A DNA stretch of 13,886 bases from Clostridiales bacterium (GTDB taxonomy: Bacteria; Bacillota; Clostridia; Oscillospirales; CAG-382), in the NCBI GenBank assembly GCA_003343885.1, contig QAKH01000011.1, forward strand, positions 1 to 13,886. Direction: 5' to 3'. Below, in pieces: positions 1 to 7,997 of the stretch. The notes beneath the pieces are model-generated. The model was given only the letters and a program-made list of their open reading frames with translations, had not been told where the DNA came from and made no database searches. Position 1 is the first letter of the stretch, and every line of letters starts with the position of its first letter. The position numbers and the translations under genes were made by a program.

Positions 1-25
1 TGTATATTTGTCAATGATGTGAGAC
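1..25. repeat. Left terminal inverted repeat of the insertion sequence
   Basis: This stretch pairs with 1163-1187 in inverted orientation. The inner ten bases, GATGTGAGAC, are identical and the outer fifteen are partly conserved, with shared TGTA at the tip and a central AAT. It is probably a transposase recognition end. The true tip could lie further left, outside the window. Confidence 0.8.
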
Positions 26-59
26 TAAAAAGATAAAAAAGAAAGAATACAGTTAAAAT

Positions 60-122
60 ACACTGCGTGGGGGCGAAGAGAGGTGTAGCGAAGCGAAACC
101 GAGCGGAGACGACACGCAGTGT
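60..122 (-). terminator. Long-loop stem downstream of the transposase, possible terminator
   Basis: Ten bases at 60-69 (ACACTGCGTG) are perfectly complementary to 113-122. The 43-base interior is much more GC-rich than the rest of the element and contains GCGAAGCGAAACC-type purine-rich sequence. In the direction of the transposase the stem comes directly after the stop codon and is followed by a U-rich run, which suits a terminator. The large loop is unusual. Alternative pairings exist: 81-86 with 125-130, and a GTGTCGACAC palindrome at 119-128. A structural role in transposition is also possible. Confidence 0.5.
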
Positions 123-129
123 CGACACC

Positions 130-1080
130 TCAAAGCGACAAGAGTTCATTGTGTTTTTGTTCAGGTGATTTCCATCCCAAAACCGACATTGGAATACGGT
201 TTGAGCGGTACAAGTAACGCTTCATTTGAACGAGTAGATCCTCATATGAATAAAAACGCAAATAATTGTAGAAACGCTCTTGGTCGTTTCTGTGACTGCG
301 TTCCACCTTGCCATTATGCCAAGGTGTTTTCGGGCGTATGAGTTTGTGTGTTATATTGTAATAACGGCAGAATTTGTCAAAAATATGCACTCTATCTGTC
401 TTTTTGGTATTCGTAAACTCACCGCCATTATCTGTTTGGATTGTGGTAGGTGCGTAACCAAAATATGTAATCGCACGCTTCACAAAATCTATGGTGGAAA
501 AGCCGCTTTGTTCTTTGTAAGGATAAATAAACCGCTTTCTTGATGCTTCTTCAAGCATTGTATATTGATAGTATTTTTCCCCATCTTTACCCGAATAGCA
601 GGCTACAGGAACATATTTAACATCAAGCTGCCACTTTACCCCCAGCTCTGTAGGTGTATCGTAATAACCGTTGTGCTTGCTCTTTTTCTTTGTGGATTCA
701 ACTTTCTTTCTGAAGCCCAGACGGACAAAAACTCTATACAGAGAGCCGGGATGACGCGAATACGCCTTATCCTCTCGTAGTTTACCGAACAGCTCGCAAA
801 TTGAAATGTCAGGATTTCTTCTATGATAGTCCTTTATCCATTTTAACTCTTGCTCTGTGTGGGCATTGGGGTGCTCTGAATGTGGTCTGTGCGACTTTGG
901 TGTCAACGATTCCTTTGTGCCGTCATATGCTTTGTTCCAACGCATAAGCGACGCTTTTGAAATATGATACCTTCTGCATACAAAGTCTATATCTTTTTCT
1001 AACCGGTATAGTTTTACTGCATTTATTTTTGTTGTAATTAAGTGTGGACAATATCTCTTTGTTGTGGTATAATTACTCAT
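130..1080 (-). CDS. IS481-like DDE transposase
   Basis: The product is a 316-residue transposase that would cut and join the ends of the surrounding insertion sequence. Residues about 15-120 form a helix-turn-helix DNA-binding region; IDFVCRRYHISKASLMRWNK looks like the recognition helix. Residues about 145-310 are an RNase H-fold integrase core with the catalytic triad visible: D153 in WQLDVK, D217 in QTDNGGEF and E260 in NGKVERSHR. The length is normal for a single-ORF IS481-type enzyme and no frameshift is needed, so it may be active. The ATG at 1080 is preceded by AAAGGA with a rather long spacing of about 12 bases. That ribosome binding site overlaps an inverted repeat discussed separately. 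Family assignment rests on motifs; the DDE core call is secure. Confidence 0.92.
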   Translation of the reverse strand: MSNYTTTKRYCPHLITTKINAVKLYRLEKDIDFVCRRYHISKASLMRWNKAYDGTKESLTPKSHRPHSEHPNAHTEQELKWIKDYHRRNPDISICELFGKLREDKAYSRHPGSLYRVFVRLGFRKKVESTKKKSKHNGYYDTPTELGVKWQLDVKYVPVACYSGKDGEKYYQYTMLEEASRKRFIYPYKEQSGFSTIDFVKRAITYFGYAPTTIQTDNGGEFTNTKKTDRVHIFDKFCRYYNITHKLIRPKTPWHNGKVERSHRNDQERFYNYLRFYSYEDLLVQMKRYLYRSNRIPMSVLGWKSPEQKHNELLSL

Positions 1081-1081
1081 G

Positions 1082-1148
1082 AAGTGATTGGGTCCTTTCT
1101 GTTAGAGTTTGTTAGGGATAACATTATTTTAACATGACTCAATCACTT
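1082..1148 (-). promoter_or_regulatory. Inverted repeat over the transposase ribosome binding site
   Basis: Bases 1082-1094 and 1136-1148 are complementary over 13 positions with one G-U-compatible mismatch. In a minus-strand transcript entering from outside the element, the second arm would pair away the end of the Shine-Dalgarno region immediately before the ATG at 1080. A plausible internal -10 (TAAAAT, with weak TAGAAA 17 bases upstream) lies beside the first arm, so an RNA started there would lack that arm and remain translatable. Confidence 0.55.
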
Positions 1149-1162
1149 TTTCTATACTTTCG

Positions 1163-1187
1163 GTCTCACATCTATTGTAACTCTACA
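1163..1187. repeat. Right terminal inverted repeat of the insertion sequence
   Basis: Inverted copy of bases 1-25, ending in TCTACA. The inner block GTCTCACATC is identical to its partner. The rplI -35 box begins about 30 bases beyond this end, so the insertion lies very close to that promoter without disrupting it. Confidence 0.8.
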
Positions 1188-1217
1188 GTTTTGTGCTTGG
1201 ATTCTTTCCTAAAAGTG

Positions 1218-1246
1218 TTGACATTTAACGCCGTGTATGGTATCTT
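1218..1246 (+). promoter_or_regulatory. Promoter of rplI (and probably dnaB)
   Basis: A perfect -35 TTGACA at 1218-1223 is followed after 17 bases by TATCTT at 1241-1246. A better -10 by sequence, TATAAT at 1249-1254, has no -35 at a proper distance. Either way transcription would start near 1253-1262, leaving a leader of about 130 bases before rplI. A short stem, 1348-1352 with 1365-1369, sits just before the ribosome binding site. Confidence 0.65.
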
Positions 1247-1389
1247 AATATAATAATGGTAATATATTATCACTTGTAATGTGTTGTCGTTAGCTGGATA
1301 TTTTGTCCGTATTTATATTTACGTATTTAAGTTTACGCAACCAAATATGCGGTGCCGTTTTTTGCCGCAAACTCAGGAGGTTATTTTTT

Positions 1390-1839
1390 ATGAAAGTACT
1401 TCTTTTACAAGATGTTAAGGGAAAAGGAAAAAAAGACACTATCGTTGATGTTTCCGACGGATATGCAAGAAACTTTCTTTTGCCGAAAGGCGTTGCAGTA
1501 GAGGCAAACGCTAAAATAATGAACGACTACAAAAACAAGCAGGCAGCTAAAAAACACCACGAGGAAATGGAAAAAGCAGCAGCAAAGGAAACTGCGGAAC
1601 GCTTGTCCGGCATTGTTGTCAAGATATACGCAACAGGCGGTGCTGACAGCAGACTCTACGGCGCTGTTACTTCAAAGGAAATATCAGAAGAACTCGAAAA
1701 ACAGCATGGCATAGTCGTTGACAAGAGAAAAATTGTTCTCGAGGATCCTATAAAGGCTTACGGTTCGTACACCCTTGACGCTAAGCTTTATCCGGAAATT
1801 TCCGGAAAAATTAACGTAATTGTCACACAAAAGGATTAA
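1390..1839 (+). CDS. rplI: 50S ribosomal protein L9
   Basis: The product is ribosomal protein L9, a 149-residue two-domain protein that binds 23S rRNA near the base of the L1 stalk. The N-terminal domain carries the family signature GYARNFLLPKG (residues 24-34); a charged, lysine- and alanine-rich connecting helix runs over residues 41-75; the C-terminal domain begins near GGADSRLYGAVT and ends IVTQKD. The start is the ATG at 1390, because AGGAGG lies nine bases upstream and MKVLLLQDVKGKGKK is the usual L9 beginning; an in-frame upstream extension to 1303 has no family match. It is followed by dnaB after 157 bases, the typical Firmicute order. In many Firmicutes a DHH phosphodiesterase gene precedes rplI; here the insertion sequence occupies that side. 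Confidence 0.97.
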   Translation: MKVLLLQDVKGKGKKDTIVDVSDGYARNFLLPKGVAVEANAKIMNDYKNKQAAKKHHEEMEKAAAKETAERLSGIVVKIYATGGADSRLYGAVTSKEISEELEKQHGIVVDKRKIVLEDPIKAYGSYTLDAKLYPEISGKINVIVTQKD

Positions 1840-1996
1840 AGTTTATCTGTCAGGTTATTTACTGTTGTCTCATAAAGCTTTGCTTGACTGAATTAGGCTG
1901 TATTTATCTATGTGTTTCAGCCTTAAAAATGGATTTTATGGAAAGATTTTATGTAAGCAGTAGATAACAGGACTCGTTGAAAGGCATGGAAGTCAA

Positions 1997-3340
1997 ATGA
2001 GCGAACTTCAGATTACTGCGGAAAAGCTGCGGAAAATGCCGTTTTCCATGGAGGCGGAACAATCTGTTCTCGGAACTGTTATTTTAGATCCGGAAAGACT
2101 AAACGATATCGCTTCGCTGCTCCGTCCGGAGGATTTTTATCTTGAACAGCATGAACGCATATATGAAGCTATGCGTGATATTTTCATGCGTCCGGATACA
2201 AATCTCGACGAGGTAACTTTGCTTGAGGAACTTGTTGAAAACGGTACTCTTGACGAAGCAGGCGGAAAAGAATATATTAAAGTTCTCGCAAGCTCTGTTC
2301 CGTCGGTGTCAAATCTTTTGGATTATGTTCGTATCATAAAGGATAAATCGGTTCTGAGGCGGCTTATTGACGCTTCCGGTCAGATAAGCGACATGGCTTA
2401 TACCGGAGAGGGCGAAACACGTGATATTCTCGACCGCTCAGAACAGTTGATTTTCGACATTGCCGATAAAAACGAAACAAAAGGTTTTGTACACATACGA
2501 GACGCTATCATGGAACATTGCAGGCTTCTTGAGGAGATGGCAAAAAATCCTGAAGCCGCAAAAGGAACTCCTACTTATTTTTCAGACATTGACAAATTCC
2601 TTATAGGTATGGGAAAAGGCGACCTTGTTCTTGTCGGAGCGCGCCCCGGTGTGGGAAAAACCAGCTTTGTGCTGAACATAGCGTCAAACATTTCAAAGCG
2701 TATGAAAGATAAGGCAATTGCGATTTTTTCACTTGAAATGTCATGTGAGCAGCTTGCGTCCCGACTTCTTTGCTCAGAAGCGCTTATAGATGCAAGCAAA
2801 ATGAGAAACGGTATACTTTCCGAAGAGGACTGGGTAAAACTCGCAAGAGCTGCCGGAGTCCTCGCAGAAACAAATATTTACTTTGACGATACCTCTAACA
2901 TTTCTGTAACAGGTATGAAAGCAAAGCTTCGCAGAGTAAAAAATCTCGGACTTGTGATAATCGACTATTTGCAGTTAATGCAGTCAGACCGCAAAACTGA
3001 AAACCGTGTACAGGAAGTTTCCGATATTTCACGAGGACTTAAACTGATGGCAAAAGAATTTGAAGTCCCGGTTATTACCTGTGCTCAGCTGTCCCGTTCA
3101 TCCGAAAAGGAAAACAAAAGACCGGTTCTTTCAGACTTGCGTGACTCCGGTGCTATCGAGCAGGACGCTGATACAGTAATGTTTTTAACGCGTGACTACT
3201 ACAAGGGCGATCCCGAAAAGGAAAACATCGCCGACTGTATTATAGCTAAAAACAGACACGGCGCCACCGGAACGGCAACGCTCGGATGGTACGGTCAATT
3301 CACAAAATTCATTACAATTGATAAAGAACATGAAAGCTGA
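1997..3340 (+). CDS. dnaB: Replicative DNA helicase DnaB
   Basis: The product is the hexameric helicase that unwinds DNA ahead of the fork; it is called DnaC in Bacillus. The 447 residues are the normal family length. An N-terminal primase-interacting domain covers about residues 10-115 (MPFSMEAEQSVLG start), then a linker, then a RecA-like domain: Walker A GARPGVGKTS (214-223), IFSLEMS (243-249), Walker B LVIIDYLQLM (319-328), SDLRDSGAIEQDAD (379-392) and the nucleotide-sensing AKNRHGATG (417-425). No intein interrupts the P-loop. The ATG at 1997 has only a weak Shine-Dalgarno (GGA at six bases, AAAGG further up). No clear promoter is visible in the 157-base gap from rplI, so co-transcription is likely. 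The 3' end overlaps tilS by 11 bases. Confidence 0.97.
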   Translation: MSELQITAEKLRKMPFSMEAEQSVLGTVILDPERLNDIASLLRPEDFYLEQHERIYEAMRDIFMRPDTNLDEVTLLEELVENGTLDEAGGKEYIKVLASSVPSVSNLLDYVRIIKDKSVLRRLIDASGQISDMAYTGEGETRDILDRSEQLIFDIADKNETKGFVHIRDAIMEHCRLLEEMAKNPEAAKGTPTYFSDIDKFLIGMGKGDLVLVGARPGVGKTSFVLNIASNISKRMKDKAIAIFSLEMSCEQLASRLLCSEALIDASKMRNGILSEEDWVKLARAAGVLAETNIYFDDTSNISVTGMKAKLRRVKNLGLVIIDYLQLMQSDRKTENRVQEVSDISRGLKLMAKEFEVPVITCAQLSRSSEKENKRPVLSDLRDSGAIEQDADTVMFLTRDYYKGDPEKENIADCIIAKNRHGATGTATLGWYGQFTKFITIDKEHES

Positions 3341-4781
3341 TTTGCAAATTTACGAAAAAATATGTGAGGCAAACAATACCTACCATCTTTTTTCTTGTGA
3401 TGACCGCGTGCTTGTGGGACTTTCCGGAGGAGCCGACAGTGTAGCACTGCTCTTGGCTCTGAAACGCTTTTTTAAAGGACTCAATCTTTTCGCATGTCAT
3501 GTTAACCATATGATACGAGGCACTGAAGCCGATAATGACGCCGCTTTTGCGTCCGAGCTTTGCAGAAAGGAAAACATTCCCTTTGAACTTGTTAAGGCTG
3601 ATGTTCCGGCATATGCAGAAAAAAACGGTATTTCTACTGAACTTGCCGCAAGGAATATCAGATATGACGCTTTTGAGAAAATCTGTAAAAAGCACGGTAT
3701 ATCGGTTGTAGCAACAGCGCACACCGCTTCCGATAACGCAGAAACAGTCCTCTTTAATTTGACAAGAGGCTCCGCTCTTGACGGACTTTGCGGCATACCG
3801 CCGGTGCGTGCATTATCTAAAGAAATTAAAATCGTACGTCCTTTGCTCTTTGTGACGCGCGATGAGATTGAACGGTGGCTCTCATTCATAAATCAGGATT
3901 TTGTCACCGATTCCACGAATTTGTCGGATGACTACACACGAAACTACTTTCGTCACCGTATCATACCGGCGCTTAAAGACGTTAACCCGGCGCTTGAGGA
4001 CAGTTTGAAAAATACTTGTACAGCGCTTAAAGATATACAAATATTTATTGAAAAAACGGCAAATAATAGTATGACCGACGACGTGGGGCAGCTCTCAGAA
4101 TTGGACGAATGTATCCTCAAGCGTGTTATCATTGAACTATATCACGCTTACGCTCCGGACTGTTTGATTGAAAGCGTTCATGTTTGTGAAATAGCCCGTT
4201 TGGTAAAGCAGTCTGCAGGAAATACAAATTTTCACGGCAAGGCGGAAATTTGTTTGCCGGGTAAAATTTCGGCTTATATCGCAGACGGCCGCCTGTATTT
4301 CGGACCGACAATCCGCAAAGATACAAATTCAGACACGTCTGCGCAAAAAGACGCATATAATATCAGGTTGAAACCCGGGCTCACCATACTTGATAACACG
4401 CCGTTTGCACTGTACCTTGCATACAACGATTCACCCGAAGAATATAATATAAAACCGACGGATATTGCCGGTGTTCCGAGTAACTACAAACTTTTTGACA
4501 GCGCCGTGCTTTCGGCTTGCGCACTGTCAGAAGGACATATAGTTGCAAAAAGCAGGCAGCCGGGAGATAAAATAAAATCAGGCGGTATGACAAGAAAGCT
4601 GAAACAGCTTTTTTGCCGTCAGAAAATCCCGGTGGAGCTGCGCCAGACTCTGCCGGTTATCTGTGATAAGGACGAAATCATATATGTGCCGCGCATAGCT
4701 GTTGCAGATTCACATAAACAAGCTGTGTGCAGCCCGTCAAGGAAGTTAAGACTTCTTGTATTTTCCGAATCCTCATTGTAA
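3330..4781 (+). CDS. tilS: tRNA(Ile)-lysidine synthetase
   Basis: TilS converts the wobble cytidine of the CAU-anticodon tRNA-Ile to lysidine, so that the tRNA reads AUA instead of AUG; it uses ATP and lysine and is essential. From the ATG at 3330 the protein has 483 residues. The N-type PP-loop is SGGADS (32-37), followed by the family HVNHMIRG block (57-64), ATAHTASDNAETVLFNLTRG and RNYFRHRIIP. The last 75 residues form the TilS C-terminal domain (SRQPGDKIKSGG, KLKQLFCRQKIP, RQTLPVI). An upstream in-frame TTG at 3318 would add four residues but has no ribosome binding site. The 11-base overlap with the end of dnaB suggests translational coupling. In many Firmicutes the next gene is hpt; here ftsH follows directly after 25 bases. 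Confidence 0.95.
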   Translation: MKADLQIYEKICEANNTYHLFSCDDRVLVGLSGGADSVALLLALKRFFKGLNLFACHVNHMIRGTEADNDAAFASELCRKENIPFELVKADVPAYAEKNGISTELAARNIRYDAFEKICKKHGISVVATAHTASDNAETVLFNLTRGSALDGLCGIPPVRALSKEIKIVRPLLFVTRDEIERWLSFINQDFVTDSTNLSDDYTRNYFRHRIIPALKDVNPALEDSLKNTCTALKDIQIFIEKTANNSMTDDVGQLSELDECILKRVIIELYHAYAPDCLIESVHVCEIARLVKQSAGNTNFHGKAEICLPGKISAYIADGRLYFGPTIRKDTNSDTSAQKDAYNIRLKPGLTILDNTPFALYLAYNDSPEEYNIKPTDIAGVPSNYKLFDSAVLSACALSEGHIVAKSRQPGDKIKSGGMTRKLKQLFCRQKIPVELRQTLPVICDKDEIIYVPRIAVADSHKQAVCSPSRKLRLLVFSESSL

Positions 4782-4806
4782 CACATTTTGAACAGGAGAT
4801 TAATTG

Positions 4807-7026
4807 ATGAAAAACAACGGAAAGACCATTGTATTTTACGTAGTGCTGATTTTGCTGCTTCTTTCTGCTTCGTATTTTTTGCTCGGGCAGAAACAGCAGA
4901 AAACTCCGGATTACAGTGAAATTATTGATTTGTTTGAAAAAGGACTTGTTGAGCGTTACGACGTTTCAGCCTCAAACGTACTTGTCGTGCATACGCGGGA
5001 TGTTGCTGACGAAAACGGAGTAGTTACAAAAGGAACGGAAATATCCATAGAACTGAGAGATTTGGGACTGTTCGAGCAAGACGTCAAGCCAATAGTATAC
5101 GAGCTGAACAATGACGACAACCCTGATAACGATATTGTTTTCAATTATGAGCCGCTTAAGGAAACTCCATTCTGGATGAGTCTTATTCCTTTTGTTCTGA
5201 TGGTAGTGCTCTTTATAGTTCTGTGGTTCTTCGCAATGAACTCGGCAATGGGCGGCAAGGGCGGAAGAATAAACTCCTTCGGAAAAGCACGTGCCAAGGT
5301 CAACCTTGACGGAAAGAAAAAAGTTCTGTTCTCCGACGTTGCGGGTGCTGACGAAGAAAAAGAAGAGCTCAGGGAAGTTGTTGATTTTCTTAAAAATCCC
5401 AAGAAATTTACCGAGCTCGGAGCAAAAATTCCTCGCGGAGTTTTGCTCGTAGGTCCTCCCGGAACAGGTAAGACATTGCTTGCCAAGGCTGTCGCAGGTG
5501 AAGCAAACGTTCCGTTTTTCTCAATTTCCGGTTCAGACTTTGTGGAAATGTATGTCGGCGTCGGTGCTTCAAGAGTAAGAGATCTTTTTGATACGGCAAA
5601 GAAAACCGCTCCGGCGATAATATTCATAGATGAGATTGACGCTGTCGGCAGACACCGCGGTGCAGGCCTTGGCGGCGGTCACGACGAACGTGAGCAGACA
5701 TTAAACCAGTTGCTTGTCGAGATGGACGGATTTTCCGAAAACGACGGTATCATAGTAATAGCGGCTACAAACCGTCCTGACATTCTCGATCCGGCTCTGT
5801 TAAGACCGGGACGTTTTGACAGACAGGTTACGGTAAATTACCCTGACATAAAGGGCAGAGAGGAAATTTTAAAAGTTCACGCACGCAACAAACCTCTTGA
5901 AAAGGATGTTGACCTCTCGGTAATCGCCAAATCCACTGCCGGATTTACCGGTGCGGACCTTGCTAACCTCTTGAATGAAGCGGCGCTTCTTACGGCCCGC
6001 AAGTCAAGACGCCTTATAGGCATGAAAGAGCTTGAAGAAGCTATGATAAAGGTTATCGTAGGACCTCATAAGAAGTCTAAAGTAATTACTGATAAGAGCA
6101 AACGTCTTACCGCTTACCATGAAGCAGGTCACGCCGTTGCCTCCTTCCACCTTGAAGGACACGACGAGGTACACCAGATTTCCATTATTCCCGCAGGAAG
6201 AGCAGGCGGCTACACTCTCTATCTTCCTAAGGAGGACAGGGATTATCTCTCGAGAAAAGATATGGAAAACGAGCTTGTATCTTTACTTGGCGGACGTGTT
6301 GCGGAAAAGCTTACGCTTGACGATATTTCGACAGGCGCTTCAAACGATATACAGCGTGCTACCGACATTGCCCGCAGCATGGTTACAAAATACGGAATGA
6401 GCGACAACCTCGGTCCGATTGTATACGGCGAGAACCAGGAGGAAGTTTTCCTCGGAATGAGTATGTCGCATTCCCGCAATTACTCAGAAAACGTTGCTTC
6501 CCAGATTGACGCTGAAGTACGTGCAATAATAGATAACGCTTATCACCGCACGGAAAAGATTTTAAACGACAATATGGATAAGTTAACCTTTGTTGCGGAG
6601 TATCTCATAACACACGAGATAATGGACGAAGACCAGTTCAAGGCTGTTATGACCGGTAACCCGACTGTTGAGGAGCTCGAGCAGATCGCTGAGGAAAAAG
6701 CTAAAAAAAGCGAAAAGCAGAACAGCGACGCAAAGAAACAGAATACCGAGTCTTCAAATTCCGGTTCTGAAAATTCGGACTCTCAAAATGTTTATACGGA
6801 CTCTGATTCAAATCTGTCAAAGTACAGCATAAGAAGACACCGTCCGGCAGCTGATACAGAGCCTCAGCCGCAAGCATCTGACAAACCGCAAGCGCCGGAG
6901 GCGAACAACGGAGCGGACGCACAAAAACCGGAGATTTCCGGGCAAGAGTCGTTTGAACAAGGCTCACAGCGCTTGTCAGATAATAATGACGCATCCGGCT
7001 CGAACGGTCAAGCGCCAAAGGAATGA
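4807..7026 (+). CDS. ftsH: ATP-dependent zinc metalloprotease FtsH
   Basis: FtsH is a membrane-anchored AAA+ protease that extracts and degrades damaged membrane proteins and short-lived regulators. Of 739 residues, 7-26 and about 121-145 are membrane segments flanking an extracytoplasmic domain. The AAA domain shows Walker A GPPGTGKT (216-223), Walker B IIFIDEIDAVGR (271-282), the pore motif FVEMYVGVG and the second region of homology (321-340). The protease has HEAGH (438-442) with D514 in STGASNDI as the likely third zinc ligand. The ATG at 4807 has AGGAG eight bases upstream; a TTG codon just before it is the alternative. The protein is longer than the usual 600-660 residues because of a roughly 105-residue hydrophilic tail rich in Ser, Asn, Gln, Glu and Pro. 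The next gene starts eight bases after the stop. Confidence 0.97.
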   Translation: MKNNGKTIVFYVVLILLLLSASYFLLGQKQQKTPDYSEIIDLFEKGLVERYDVSASNVLVVHTRDVADENGVVTKGTEISIELRDLGLFEQDVKPIVYELNNDDNPDNDIVFNYEPLKETPFWMSLIPFVLMVVLFIVLWFFAMNSAMGGKGGRINSFGKARAKVNLDGKKKVLFSDVAGADEEKEELREVVDFLKNPKKFTELGAKIPRGVLLVGPPGTGKTLLAKAVAGEANVPFFSISGSDFVEMYVGVGASRVRDLFDTAKKTAPAIIFIDEIDAVGRHRGAGLGGGHDEREQTLNQLLVEMDGFSENDGIIVIAATNRPDILDPALLRPGRFDRQVTVNYPDIKGREEILKVHARNKPLEKDVDLSVIAKSTAGFTGADLANLLNEAALLTARKSRRLIGMKELEEAMIKVIVGPHKKSKVITDKSKRLTAYHEAGHAVASFHLEGHDEVHQISIIPAGRAGGYTLYLPKEDRDYLSRKDMENELVSLLGGRVAEKLTLDDISTGASNDIQRATDIARSMVTKYGMSDNLGPIVYGENQEEVFLGMSMSHSRNYSENVASQIDAEVRAIIDNAYHRTEKILNDNMDKLTFVAEYLITHEIMDEDQFKAVMTGNPTVEELEQIAEEKAKKSEKQNSDAKKQNTESSNSGSENSDSQNVYTDSDSNLSKYSIRRHRPAADTEPQPQASDKPQAPEANNGADAQKPEISGQESFEQGSQRLSDNNDASGSNGQAPKE

Positions 7027-7034
7027 GCTGAATA

Positions 7035-7922
7035 ATGCAAAAAACAATAGATAATATTTCAATTTCACCGCCGCCGAAAATAGCGGCGGTGCATGATATT
7101 TCCTGCATCGGAAGATGCGCATGTACCGTTATAATTCCGATTCTGTCAGCACTCGGCGTTCAGGTATGTCCGCTGCCGACGGCGCTTCTTTCCACTCACA
7201 CCGGCGGATACGAAGGCTTTACCTTCATGGATTTATCTGACGAAATGAAGAAAATTTCCGCTCACTGGGATTCGATTGACACAGTATTTGACGCTGTGTA
7301 CTCCGGTTTTTTGGGAAGCGCTAACCAGATTGAAACGGTGCGGGAATTTGTGAACAACTGCAAGGCAAAAAATCCGGAATGTATTTTTCTCGCTGACCCC
7401 GTTATGGGCGATGACGGAGAAAAGTACGCTACGTACACTGACGAGATGTGCCGCCTTACAAAAAAGTTAGTTTCAGGCGCACATGTTATTACGCCGAATG
7501 TTACAGAGGCATGTATTCTGTTAGACGAGCCGTACCGCAAGGATTTTTCTTCAGACAAGCTTTGCGAAATGGGAAAAGAGCTTTGTGCCATAGGCGCCGA
7601 AAACGTCATAATAACCGGTATTCACCGAGGAGACGAAGTCGGTGCCGTCTACTACATATCCGGTGCAGGTGCTTCGGGGACGGACAAGTTCGGAGAGTAT
7701 TTCACAAAACGTGATCCGAACAATTATCCTGGCGCAGGCGATATCTTTTCATCAATGATACTTGCCGGCGTGCTTAAAGGTATGCCACTCGCGAAAACAG
7801 TGAAAAATGCCTGTGATTTCATTTACAGCGCCTCAGGATACACAACGCTTTTAGGCACACCCATACGTGAAGGTCTTGCGATTGAACCGTTGATGGGACA
7901 ATTGATTGACTGCATGAAGTAG
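7035..7922 (+). CDS. Pyridoxamine kinase (PdxY/PdxK-type, ribokinase fold)
   Basis: This 295-residue ribokinase-family protein probably phosphorylates pyridoxal, pyridoxamine or pyridoxine to supply the cofactor pyridoxal phosphate. Visible motifs are the substrate-side block SCIGRCACTVIIPILSALG (23-41), CPLPTALLSTHTGGYEGF, GFLGS (91-95), DPVMGDDG (121-128), TPNVTEACILL (153-163) and the catalytic anion-hole motif YPGAGDIFSS (231-240), with D236 as the expected base. That motif reads GAGD rather than the more common GTGD. The N-terminal stretch of about 14 residues before KIAAVHDISC is longer than in many homologues. The ATG at 7035 follows the ftsH stop by eight bases, and AAAGGA (12-base spacing) overlaps the end of ftsH, so it is likely in the same operon. 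A phosphomethylpyrimidine (thiamine) kinase is the main alternative, judged less likely. Confidence 0.88.
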   Translation: MQKTIDNISISPPPKIAAVHDISCIGRCACTVIIPILSALGVQVCPLPTALLSTHTGGYEGFTFMDLSDEMKKISAHWDSIDTVFDAVYSGFLGSANQIETVREFVNNCKAKNPECIFLADPVMGDDGEKYATYTDEMCRLTKKLVSGAHVITPNVTEACILLDEPYRKDFSSDKLCEMGKELCAIGAENVIITGIHRGDEVGAVYYISGAGASGTDKFGEYFTKRDPNNYPGAGDIFSSMILAGVLKGMPLAKTVKNACDFIYSASGYTTLLGTPIREGLAIEPLMGQLIDCMK

Positions 7923-7997
7923 GTCGCCGTAAACAGCGCTTAAAACTTGCACAAGTGTTCAGTTCCTGTTTTTTTGGCTGAATATATATAACACTTA

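Larger units (their letters stand above)
1..1187 (-). mobile_element. Insertion sequence, IS481-like, apparently complete
   Basis: The element is bounded by matching termini: the first 25 bases and the reverse complement of 1163-1187 align without gaps, both starting TGTA and both ending in the identical block GATGTGAGAC. One minus-strand transposase gene fills most of the interior. Total length of about 1.19 kb, a single ORF and TGT...ACA ends fit the IS481 family; an orfB-only IS3 relative is the alternative. The left end coincides with the first base of the window, so the left flank and any target-site duplication cannot be seen. Two further inverted repeats lie inside, one downstream of the transposase and one over its ribosome binding site. 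Confidence 0.85.

Noticed and set aside
280..780. Plus-strand open frames within the insertion sequence
   Set aside because: They are opposite the transposase, lack ribosome binding sites and show no recognisable motif.
1895..1923. Hairpin AGGCTG...CAGCCT between rplI and dnaB
   Set aside because: Only six pairs around a 17-base loop and followed by A-rich, not T-rich, sequence; not a convincing terminator or regulator.
1986..2000. Four-codon mini-ORF (MEVK) whose stop overlaps the dnaB start
   Set aside because: The only Shine-Dalgarno-like bases are too close to its ATG, and such a short frame arises easily by chance.
5145..5627. A 160-residue minus-strand open frame opposite ftsH
   Set aside because: It overlaps the conserved AAA domain of FtsH and is serine/proline-rich in the way antisense frames usually are.
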